Source: Buxus sempervirens
Lineage: Eukaryota > Streptophyta > Magnoliopsida > Buxales > Buxaceae
Direction of reading: 5' to 3'
NCBI GenBank assembly: GCA_947561395.2
Contig: OX387184.1
Location: 4,216,001 to 4,280,000 of the forward strand
DNA: 64,000 bases
This document shows positions 49,404-57,936 of this stretch, in pieces. Position numbers and translations under genes: made by a program. The notes below the pieces were generated by a model. It made no database searches. It saw only the letters and a program-made list of their open reading frames with translations, and was not told the DNA's origin. Position 1 is the first letter of the stretch. Every line of letters starts with the position of its first letter.

Positions 49404-50528
49404 TTCTCTCAGCCATCTTACTTTCCAAGGTTCTAGATCTCTAATACATCTACAAGTACTATAAATTATTTTAGTAGTTTTAGGAGCAAATTTGTTAGTT
49501 AAAAGCATTATGCTGCCGGCCTAAGAATGCAAACACTTTGTTTATATCTATACCGGGGGAAACAGAGAAGGGGTACAAACATAGAATTAAAAAAACTTGG
49601 TGATGGAGTAAATTTGAAAAAAATTTGAGGGCATTTTCTGTATAGAATGTCAAGCAAAATAATAGAGTGTTGGATTTATATAATAGCATAGAGATTAGAA
49701 AAAGTTAAGTTTGTTGCCAATCCAATCCTCACAACCAAGACTTGCTTCTGTCAAACCTATACTGGATTATAGTCTTTTACGAAGAATTGAATTAAGAACT
49801 TGTCCATACTCATGGGTTAATGAACGGGATGACGGCGTCTACTGTAGGGTCTTGTTGTTGAGCCTGCAGCTTGCGTCAAATCGGCCTATGTTTTTCACTT
49901 TTTTTTAATGTGAAAACACTTTTCACATAAAAAAAAAAAAAAAAAACAGAGACCATCAGATGCTGTTACATGCAACATCTGACACAAACTGCAGGGTCTG
50001 CGGCACAGATTGTGCAAAAATTTTGATAATACCACGTGCCAAAAAGGAGCGAACCTCCACACTGAGGGAGTGATTATGGGTTCTTTTTGACTCTTTCTCT
50101 CAATGCTTAAGGAACTATGAACAAATAGATGGTCGGCAAAATGTGACAAAAAAGCTGTCAAAAGAATCAAAAAGTATTCAAATGTTTAATTAGTTTGTTC
50201 AATTAAGCTGGAAGAACATATAATTGAGAAACCCAAGAGAAAAAAATTCCACTCGACATGTCCCCCGTGCTTCACATGAAATGCTGTGAGATTTCACATT
50301 TTTTCCATTTTCTAAAGCTCCAAGCGGTACTACTTGTGTATTAAAGTATACTTAAGTACTGAGCCGCCCGTTAAGCTAATTATGATTCATTATATTAGTA
50401 TTAACGGTAGGTGGTTGAATTGTTTTAGTCTTGTAGTAGCTGGAGCTCAAATAAACGTGGTACAGATCTTAAACAAGAGCCACTGAACGATGAAAAGAAA
50501 ATTCTAAGATTAGAGAGAGAGAGAGAGG

Positions 50529-50559
<31 letters not shown>

Positions 50560-51400
50560 GCGGGCCATATGGGTGAGCCGTGAGCCACACAAACAAGAAA
50601 AAAATTCATAACCAGTAGTAATTACAGAGCTCACTTTATAGAAAAGTAGAAAAATAGAAAAAGAAGATAAAATCTCCCATCCAAGATCTTGTGTACTTTA
50701 ATAAGCACTTTCATTGTCCTCCGAATCTGTCCAACTGCACCCATATATAAATCAAGGTGAAAATTCACACCTTTAAAGACTAAAATAATAACAGCAATAA
50801 TTTTTATATACATACATACATTCACACAAAAAAATACATATATATATATATTTCCCACTCTAATTGGAACTAGCTTGATGATGAAAATATATGATATGTA
50901 TGTAATGTAAGTTATATATGCAATATGATCATTCTTAATTATATTATTTAGTTAAAATTAATTAATACACGATTTTTGAAATTTATTTAGTTCATCCAAG
51001 GTGGCTTAATGAAAAGGAAGAGGAGAGAGATGGTGAGATACAGTACTAATCATAGAATATATTATTACATTCATGTAACAAAGGAGACCAATGGTCCAAT
51101 AGCATCATCTGTAGCTCTTAACCACATAGTTCCAATATCCCCATTTACAGACCAAGAACCCAATAACCAAATACCTCTCTGTCAGCTAATTCTATCTTTA
51201 ATTCACCACCCACTTAAAAGACATTTCTTTGTCTTAAAGACTTACTAGAACTCAACATAAAAAAAAAAAAGAAAAAAAAAAGAAAAAAAGAAAAAGGAAA
51301 ACATCATTGAGAACCTGAACGAACACCCAACCACACAAACATCATCAGAAGTAACAGTAACTTGAGGCCACAATCAGTTGACCAATTTCAGCCATGGCGA
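49404..51400. other. Intergenic region and bZIP 3' flank
   Basis: Contains a 29-base poly-G run, a palindromic motif near 49955 and AT microsatellites near 50830. The bZIP 3' UTR must occupy part of 51250-51400. No other gene is supported. Confidence 0.5.
50530..50558 (+). repeat. Poly-G run of 29 bases
   Basis: An uninterrupted G homopolymer follows a short GA repeat and precedes CGCGGG. Such length is rare in plant DNA and the exact count is unreliable. It could form G-quadruplexes. Confidence 0.9.
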
Positions 51401-51862
51401 TCAGTAGTGAAACATGTCTGGAGAAGCCATGATGGGTTGATTCATGTTGAGCAAACTCCAAGGGTTCATGAAGCTATCAGAACTGGTATAAGGATCCACA
51501 GGTTCAAAGATAGTATTGCAAGCGTTTATGTAGGTGACGATCTCATTGAGAGATTGTAATCTGTTACTCAACTCCGCCGTCTGAGCTCTTAAGATTGAAT
51601 TATCGGCCTCAATGTTCAAGTAGTGTTGAGTGGTGATGTTCATGGTTGTAAGGATCTGATTATTCTCTTTCGTGAGTTGAGCCACTTGGGCCATCAAATC
51701 ATCCAAGTGCTTCTGTTTTCGCATCCTGGATCGCCTTGCCGATTCACGGTTCGACAGCATTCTCTTCCTTTTCCTTTGATCCATCAAAAACTGGAGGTCC
51801 TCTTCAGAACCAGAGTTCGGAAGCAGAGAAGACACCGAAGAAGTCCCACTAGAGGAAGCCAT
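51401..51862 (-). CDS. bZIP11: S1-group bZIP transcription factor (bZIP2/11/44 type)
   Basis: An intronless frame of 153 residues. The basic region is RKRKRMLSNRESARRSRMRK (residues about 30-49) with the N-x7-R core. A leucine zipper follows at seven-residue spacing (LDDLMAQVAQLTKENN through LRAQTAELSNRLQSLNEIV). The C-terminus NQPIMASPDMFHY is typical of bZIP11/44. By family knowledge these factors dimerise with group C bZIPs, bind ACGT elements and control amino-acid and sugar metabolism under low energy; translation is repressed by sucrose through a leader peptide. The long leader here holds that peptide and flanking uORFs. The symbol denotes the subgroup; bZIP44 is equally possible. Confidence 0.93.
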   Translation of the reverse strand: MASSSGTSSVSSLLPNSGSEEDLQFLMDQRKRKRMLSNRESARRSRMRKQKHLDDLMAQVAQLTKENNQILTTMNITTQHYLNIEADNSILRAQTAELSNRLQSLNEIVTYINACNTIFEPVDPYTSSDSFMNPWSLLNMNQPIMASPDMFHY

Positions 51863-52013
51863 ATGATATATTTACAACAGGGAGATTAACAAGCTCAGGA
51901 AGAAACACAGAGACTGCAATACTGGATTGGACTAGATTAGGATCAAAAAGAAGACACAGGACCCAGATTCTGATTACTTGTAGCTAGTTCAGAAACGAAG
52001 TATAGAGCTATAA

Positions 52014-52052
52014 CTATAGGAAGTAAACGCGTCTAGTCGACAGCTGATTCAT
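52014..52052 (-). CDS. Short downstream uORF, overlapping the SC-uORF stop as ATGA
   Basis: The frame MNQLSTRRVYFL begins at the ATG formed within TCATGA, so its start overlaps the stop codon of the sucrose-control uORF by the ATGA arrangement. It ends at TAG 152 bases before the bZIP start. It could capture ribosomes that resume scanning or reinitiate. Functional weight is unknown. Confidence 0.5.
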   Translation of the reverse strand: MNQLSTRRVYFL

Positions 52053-52228
52053 GAAAAAACGTAGAACCAGTAGAGGAAGACGACAGAGAAAGACTGAACT
52101 AGGTATGAGAAAACATAGAACCAGTAGAGGAACACAACAGAGAAAGATTGAACTAAATGGGTCCTGCGTCTAAGAGTCGAATTTATCATAAAACCCAACC
52201 GAAGGATTTCACTGAGAACTAGAGGCAT
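52049..52228 (-). CDS. Sucrose-control uORF with tandemly duplicated arrest segment
   Basis: A 59-residue leader peptide. Residues 1-41 match the conserved SC peptide of S1 bZIP genes (MPLVLSEILRLGF, STLRRRTH, LVQSFSVVFLYWFYVFS), which normally ends at that point. Here residues 42-59 repeat the last 18-codon segment (Y plus the same 17 residues), then TGA. Copy 1 is 52106-52159 and copy 2 is 52052-52105. Between them six codons differ synonymously (L, Q, V, V, Y, F) and only the first residue differs (H/Y). In Arabidopsis bZIP11 this peptide stalls ribosomes at its stop codon when sucrose is high and so represses the main frame. The start used is the ATG at 52226-52228, since the next in-frame codon upstream that looks like a start is TTG. 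Confidence 0.9.
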   Translation of the reverse strand: MPLVLSEILRLGFMINSTLRRRTHLVQSFSVVFLYWFYVFSYLVQSFSVVFLYWFYVFS

Positions 52229-52262
52229 GAATCTCAAACATTAAGAACAGTATATTAAGCAT
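52209..52262 (-). CDS. Upstream uORF overlapping the SC-uORF start
   Basis: A 17-residue frame (MLNILFLMFEIHASSSQ) begins 34 bases before the SC-uORF ATG and runs over it in another frame. Ribosomes starting here would bypass the SC-uORF start, so it may set how often the SC peptide is made. Multiple uORFs around the SC-uORF are usual in this gene group. Confidence 0.5.
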   Translation of the reverse strand: MLNILFLMFEIHASSSQ

Positions 52263-52731
52263 CAAGACTAGCAAGAGAAGAAAACACCGGCCTTGGGGAG
52301 AAAAATTGGAATTTTTTTAGGTCAAAAACCCCAGATCTCAACAGATGGGGTTTCAGAAATGATCGAAAACCGATCTTTCAAGCCACCACGATCCGTTCGA
52401 GACGAACAAAGCGACTGATAGACGGAAGAAAAATTCCTGTTTCGACCAGTTTAGCAGCAAAAGATCCTAAAATTCCACGGGGTCTCTCAGTTTTGGATCT
52501 CAACACCAAAACAAGGCCCTCAAAATCAGAAACGCCAACAGCAAGTAGACGATCCCAACCCAAAACCAAAGAGAAGCAGAGGAAAGCGAACTTCAATTCC
52601 AAAGCTACGGAGCTTCAGAACCTCAGATCTCTGAGAAGGATCTGGACAGAACCAGAAGACAGGGAGACTCCCAAACGCCTTGGGGAAGAAGAGGGAAAGA
52701 GTAAGAGGTTTTGCGATTGTTTCAGGGTGGG

Positions 52732-52739
52732 ATTTATAG
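52732..52739 (-). promoter_or_regulatory. TATA box of the bZIP gene (candidate)
   Basis: The minus strand reads TATAAATC. It lies upstream of all the leader uORFs and predicts a start near 52705, giving a leader of about 840 nt, as expected for S1 bZIP genes. The leader itself (51863 to about 52705) has no other long ATG-started frame in this orientation. Confidence 0.5.
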
Positions 52740-53474
52740 AACAAAAAAGGGCACAACCATTTGAAGACAAAAAAAAAAAGAAATAATTTCAACCCTTATT
52801 AAACCCCATAAGAAAAAAAAAATTGGAAAAGGGTAATTGAGAAAAGCAAAGGGCTTTGGAATCTCCTCTAAAAGTTGTTGAGCAAAAGACGAAGATGATG
52901 AGTGATGGATGGAGCATGTGGGAGTGAAAGCGAAATTCCCACAGCTATGCAACCTCCAGCTGGTCTGCAACTACTAAAAATCCAGAAAATCTCTGGCACA
53001 TTTTCACCTCTCTTTCACCACCTGTTCCGTACGAATTTTACCATTTCAGCTTGGATGTAATTACGAATAAAGGTGCGGAGAATTTAGTCAATTAAAATTT
53101 GGGACTTGGAATTTGCCAAAGAGACGAAGCATTGTCAAAAGTACCGTCCCGTCTATCAGGCAATTCGTAGGGGTAATCATGTCTTTTAGGTTCAGACAAG
53201 ATCCCTTTGGGGTTCAATGCTTTCAGTACTTGTTTGTTAGTGCCTGATACGTCGTGGAGGCCGGGAAGACAAAAACAAAAAAAATACCACCTCTGGCTCC
53301 GATGGTTCGCGGAATTCACAAAACCGCTCATTAAAATCTCCACCCAGAGTCCCACACCGCCGTTTTCATGTATCCTCACGCACCCTCAATTCTTAACAAA
53401 GTTTCGTGGGTCTCACCTCAATCATGACTACTAATATAGGCATTCGGGATTGACATGTTACCCCAAAATTTTGA
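52740..53474. other. bZIP promoter region
   Basis: Non-coding, with mixed composition. It contains several GA/CT stretches and ends at a MITE-like inverted repeat. No other gene is seen. Confidence 0.45.
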
Positions 53475-53830
53475 AGAAGAATTGGTTTTTAGGGATGCTT
53501 TTTCAAAATAATTCATATTCAATCGGTTAATTCTTGGTAATTGGATTTTAGTGATACTTTTTTGATATAATTGAGAATCAATGTGTTCATAAAATTTTTT
53601 CGAAAATACCCTCAAAAAGACCTGCAAACTACACTTGTAACAAAATGAATGAATATGTTTTAACAGTCTTTTAAGGGCATTTTTGGAAGAAATTCTTAAT
53701 GAACAATAAAATGATACCAATTATCAATTATATTAAAAAAGTATCACTAAAAATGCCCTCAAAAGACTTTTAAAAAAGTATCCTCAATTTTTTATATTAA
53801 AAAAGTATCACTAAAAACCAATTTCTCCAA
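53475..53830. repeat. Inverted-repeat element (MITE-like)
   Basis: The left end GAATTGGTTTTTAGGGATGC faces the right end TATCACTAAAAACCAATTTC as an imperfect inverted repeat. Inner pairs such as TTTAGTGATACTTTTTTGAT and AAAAAAGTATCACTAAAAAT, and CCCTCAAAAAGACC and GTCTTTTAAGGGC, add further fold-back structure. A degraded relative lies near 600-730. Confidence 0.6.
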
Positions 53831-53846
53831 TTTTTTTATTTCAATT

Positions 53847-54088
53847 CTAGTAGTAAGGTGCATGTGCAGTACTGTACCTATGTAGAAAGGGAAGGATTGG
53901 TGGGAGATGATGTGGGAAATAACAGTTGCAAAACTGATTGTTAAGTGTTAGAAAAATGTGACGGTTTTGACCATTGTACTCTTTTATTAATGAATCTTTT
54001 CAATAGTGTGTAAGGGTTGGTCGGAAAAATAAAGCATTTTAGTTGATTTGATTCTAAAGGAGATGATTTGAATTATATATAATATAGA
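53847..54088 (-). mobile_element. Mini-Helitron, third copy of the family
   Basis: The minus strand starts A|TCTATATTATATATAATT (54088) and ends with the TGCAGTACTG-type palindrome and CTACTAG near 53847. It matches the units at 38850-39255 in ends, length (about 240 bp) and internal words (TTAATGAATC, GTAAGGGTT). The base after CTAG is A rather than T, so the exact 3' end is uncertain. Confidence 0.6.
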
Positions 54089-54239
54089 TTAAATTTTTAT
54101 ATCACTTCACTTATTTGAATATATCAATTAATTACAAACTAATAAGATAGTTTCAATTGAATACTCAAAGGAAGTTATAAACAATACCACAAGTTGGATA
54201 GAGTATAATTCTTTTGAAGCGCGCATCGCACGCATGCCT

Positions 54240-54332
54240 TTCCTAACTCATTGAAATTTCTATATTTCATGAGAAGTGTTAATTGAAATTTTTTTTTGCT
54301 CCCTCAGATTTGAAGTCCTGGTTTCGCCACTG
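54240..54332 (-). repeat. hAT-type terminus, second copy
   Basis: On the minus strand the order is CAGTGGCGAAACCAGGACTT, AAATCTGAGG, TTTCAATTAACACTTCTCAT, GAAATATAGAAATTTCAATG. This is the same end as at 41336 but in opposite orientation. No target duplication and no partner end found. Confidence 0.65.
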
Positions 54333-55341
54333 TATGCTGTGCTAGTATCCCACATAGCTACAATAAAGTTACCTTGCAGTTTAATTTTTTTTTCAAAAAT
54401 GACCCTGTATAAAAAAATAAATTATATTTTTGGATGGATTACAATTTTTATAAATGCTGGTCAAAAGTGACCCTTATTCATAATTTATTCATATATCCAT
54501 TTATGAAGAATTGGTCTAAGCTGTTTACTAAAATTTTTTTAGAGATTACTTTTTATGCCACAGTGCACAAACTAAATGGTTTGTATATTCAGGATTATCC
54601 CTTTTAGGAACCAACCAAAGCATAATTAATTGTAAGCACCAAAGCATGATTACCGGTGCGTTAATTCTTCTAGTTTGTTCTCTACGCCAACAAAAGCATA
54701 ATTAGTGCCATTGATGTGTCAGTCGCACAAAGCTTGTGTTTAAGTACTTTATCTACTTTGTGATAATTGTTTGTGGTAAGACGCTCAATTTATTCCCTTC
54801 TTATCCGATATTAGCAGCCATTTACTGTATAAAAGATACTATTGACATGATTACGTTGATTTCGACAAAATGGAATTCCTACTTAGTTACTGAAGGTTGA
54901 AGCCAATTACCAACCACCGAACTTGTTAGATTTAAAGGCCGCGCGATGGCTAATCAAATCATTTTTGTCACTAACACTCGGAAAGCTACACTTTCTAAAG
55001 CAAGAAAGTCTTGTCTAAATGGGTGTGTCTCCACTAACCTCCTGGCATACTCTCTTTTTGGCAATGAGATATTCTTGGATTTGTGTAATCCATTTAAAGA
55101 TGCCTTTCACCTTTTATGTACTTGTCAACATAAGAAAACTGACATTAAATAAAAATAGTTTAAAGCATCATATAGTGCTAAAAACCACCTCAATTAATTC
55201 CAATTCCCAGTCCATTTCAAGCATTTTCCAAAGTCTCCACCCAAGAATTTTTTGGTTGCAGTCCCAAAACTTTTGTATGCCATAACCCCATTATCTTTCC
55301 AAAGAAAAAAGGGTCATAATAATGTAATTAGTTGCCTAAGA
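54333..55341. other. Intergenic, no gene recognised
   Basis: AT-rich. Contains a degenerate repeat (54370-54480; words AAATGACCCTGTATAA, TTGGATGGATTAC) that recurs near 60310-60410. No coding exon is supported. Confidence 0.5.
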
Positions 55342-55456
55342 GGCTTTTTGGTATAACTTTTTAAACGCACTTTTCAAAATTTCAAAATAAAACCAAGTGT
55401 AAAATTTAAAAAATTATACTTTGAAAAGTTATACCAAACATACGGCTTCTAAGATA
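55342..55456. mobile_element. Short MITE (~115 bp)
   Basis: Arms TTTTTGGTATAACTTTT and AAAAGTTATACCAAACATAC pair as inverted repeats around an AT-rich centre. Outer parts CTAAGAGGC and GCTTCTAAGAT also pair partly. No exact target duplication was confirmed. Confidence 0.6.
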
Positions 55457-56579
55457 TGCAAGCTTCATCATCGTTAATTGATCCATATGCTGATTACTAT
55501 GTCATCCAACAGAAAATGGTATATATATATATATTGCATTTGGTCCCTTTAATATACATAGTTACACTTTTACTAATCAGCTTAAGTTTTTAGGTGCACT
55601 AGTTGTTTAACATACTATTAGAGTAAAAGGTCTTGTGCTCGACTCGGTGTGAGACATGGAAAATCAATTTAATGACTTCCTGATCATCACACGGGATTCT
55701 TTAAAACAAGGAGTCGCCACCATTCTGTTTAGGTGTGAATGGACACCAAAATATCAAATCAAATAAAGGAGACAGAAATTAGAGTAAAGTAACTCTAAAA
55801 CAAAAACAACCAGAGATGGGTGAGGGGATTAGCTTATGAACAGGGGAAGGTGTTAGGCACCCCTATTCATCCACACAAGGTGGTTGCCAGGTATTGTTCA
55901 TGTTAAAAATAAAGAAGGTTTGCTTAAAAAAAAGAAAAAAACATAAAAATAACAAAAGTGTATGGTTTTTCATATGAATATCCCGATTAATTCAGAATTT
56001 TCAATATGATCATACCATTCTAAGGGTTTCATGATTAAAATAAAATTGAGATAAAAATCAAAGAAAACCAATCTAAAGAGAAACATGAAAAACTAGTTTT
56101 AGACTAAACCATTAAAAGGTTGAAAAACCATATTGTAATCTCTTGATTAAAACATTGAAGAATAAAGTTATTTGGAGTACAGATCTGATCCGGATCTCTC
56201 ATTAATGGAGAAATAGAACCCCTACTCAACCCATGTTGATGAAAAAACATCAAAATGGAGAGTTTAGACTATAGGATCCTTTCTCCAAGATTAAAACAAT
56301 TTCAAAATCACATTATGAAACTCTAAAGGTTACTTTCAGGCTTTTGGTTTTAGATCTACCATATAGATCATGATAGATCCAGAATCCTGGCCAAATATTA
56401 CCAAAACCAAGAGAACAGTGATGTAGGTGCAATGGTGTGAAAAATCCAAACTATAGAAAAAAGTGGGGATCTCATGCTATAAACATCATGGATTCATAGA
56501 ATCCCTCCAGATTTAGAATAAAATCATTAAAATATCAACATGATATTAAAAGCAACCATATATAACAGATTATAGTACA

Positions 56580-56870
56580 TGGGGGTCTACCCTACGGATC
56601 CACCTATTCTCTTTTCCCCTAGCTCTCTTTTCACGTTTTACGGCTAGAGAGGAGTCTTGAGGTACTTGGAGGTAGGTTTGGGGATACAAACACAATCAAT
56701 GGCTTTATTCTATAAAAAAAGAGAAAAACAAATTATAGGGTTCTATTCTAAGAATCCACCTGTTCCCTTTTCCCCTAGCTCTCTCTTCACGTTTTACGAC
56801 TAAAGAGGAGTCTTGAGGTACTTGGAGGCAGGTTTGGGGATACAAATATAAACTAGGCCTTATTCTATAG
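56580..56870. repeat. Tandem duplication within the LTR-like unit
   Basis: Two copies of about 150 bp share TCTTTTCCCCTAGCTCTC, TTCACGTTTTACG, GAGGAGTCTTGAGGTACTTG and AGGTTTGGGGATACAAA. Confidence 0.85.
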
Positions 56871-57407
56871 AAAGGGAGAAGATCTAACTATCTCTAGAAT
56901 TAAAAACAGAAAATAAAAGAGAAAATGGACTTACCTGGATTGAGAAAAGCAGAGATTCCCTTCTTCACTTAGAGCTCTTCAGGCTTCAGATTATTGGCCC
57001 TTTGCTTGAGGAGAGGCCCTCTATTTATAGGCAAACCCAGGGGCATGGTTGGTCCAAGGGATATGCCAAGATAGAGTTCCAGAAGATTTCGGATTGAGTT
57101 AAAAACAGAGATAATGCTAATCCATTGAACCATAGAGGATAAACAAGAAGATTCGAATGGATAAACAAGAAGATTCGAATCTCCCAGAGAGAGATTTGAG
57201 TGCAGATAAGGCTTAGAAATCGAGGAAGGATAAATTCGCTCAAAAATCCCGCGCCCGTATATGAATCATGGTGCTCGTATTAATAATACGGGCACAGCTT
57301 GACCGTATATGAATTACGGGCAAGACCAGACCATAGATAAATTATGGGCACTTCATGTTTGACCAGATTTTACACTTTTTTGACCTATTTCTGCACGGGC
57401 AATACTT

Positions 57408-57492
57408 ATTTACATGTAATATCATTTAAGTAAATGTCATCGTATTTTTTAATCTCCATTTACTTAAGATATTACATGTAAATAAGCAAACA
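57408..57492. repeat. Inverted repeat, ~32-bp arms
   Basis: TACTTATTTACATGTAATAT with ATTTAAGTAAATG faces CATTTACTTAAGATATTACA with TGTAAATAAG. The arms are nearly perfect with a ~20-base loop, inside the LTR-like unit. Confidence 0.75.
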
Positions 57493-57936
57493 CCCCCCTT
57501 CTATTTGAATCCATTAAAAATAGTTCCAGACCCAAATTCCAAATGAATAAAAAGTCAAATTTCCAATTCCAGGCTAAATTCCGGTTTTTTAGGTCTGATA
57601 AAAAGATTCAACATATTAATACCAAGGTATTCGTCAAGATTTAAAATCTCAAAAAATTCATTTATGCAATAACATTGCTAAAACCTGATTACCGGGAAAA
57701 ATTATCTTGAAATCTTGCTTTAAAAAATATTTCATTTTCTGGGGTCAAAAGTCTATAAAATTTAACCGGAAAAAGTTTGACTTTGCACAAAAGATTGAAT
57801 TCGGGCATTTTCCTTTGTGGTTTTGGATTCAAATGGGTTAATGATCTCAAACCTAATGTTAAGAATTGAAAATTCCAATAAAATATTTCTCTCCTTCAAG
57901 ATTTATAAAAAATCGTGCAATTTTGGGGTGTCTACA

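Larger units (their letters stand above)
55648..57936. mobile_element. Probable solo LTR of a gypsy-type retrotransposon
   Basis: A 2.29 kb unit starts TGTGAGACATGG and ends GGGGTGTCTACA (TG...CA), with near-identical 5-bp flanks CTCGG and CTTGG. The block GGAGTCGCCACC and GGGGAAGGTGTTAGGCACCC near its left side is a recurring mark of long LTRs in plant genomes, which I recall as Tat/Ogre-like. No primer-binding site follows it and no internal region or second LTR is present in the window, so it looks like a solo LTR left by recombination. It contains a ~155-bp tandem duplication (56580-56870) and a fold-back at 57408-57492. The diverged flank suggests it is not recent. Confidence 0.6.

Noticed and set aside
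52378-52602. 74-codon minus-strand frame in the bZIP leader
   Set aside because: It begins with TTG rather than ATG, so it is not treated as a uORF.
41336-54332. A single 13-kb transposon bounded by the two facing hAT ends
   Set aside because: The 8-bp flanks (TCCTTAGG and TATGCTGT) do not match, so the two ends are more likely separate insertions.
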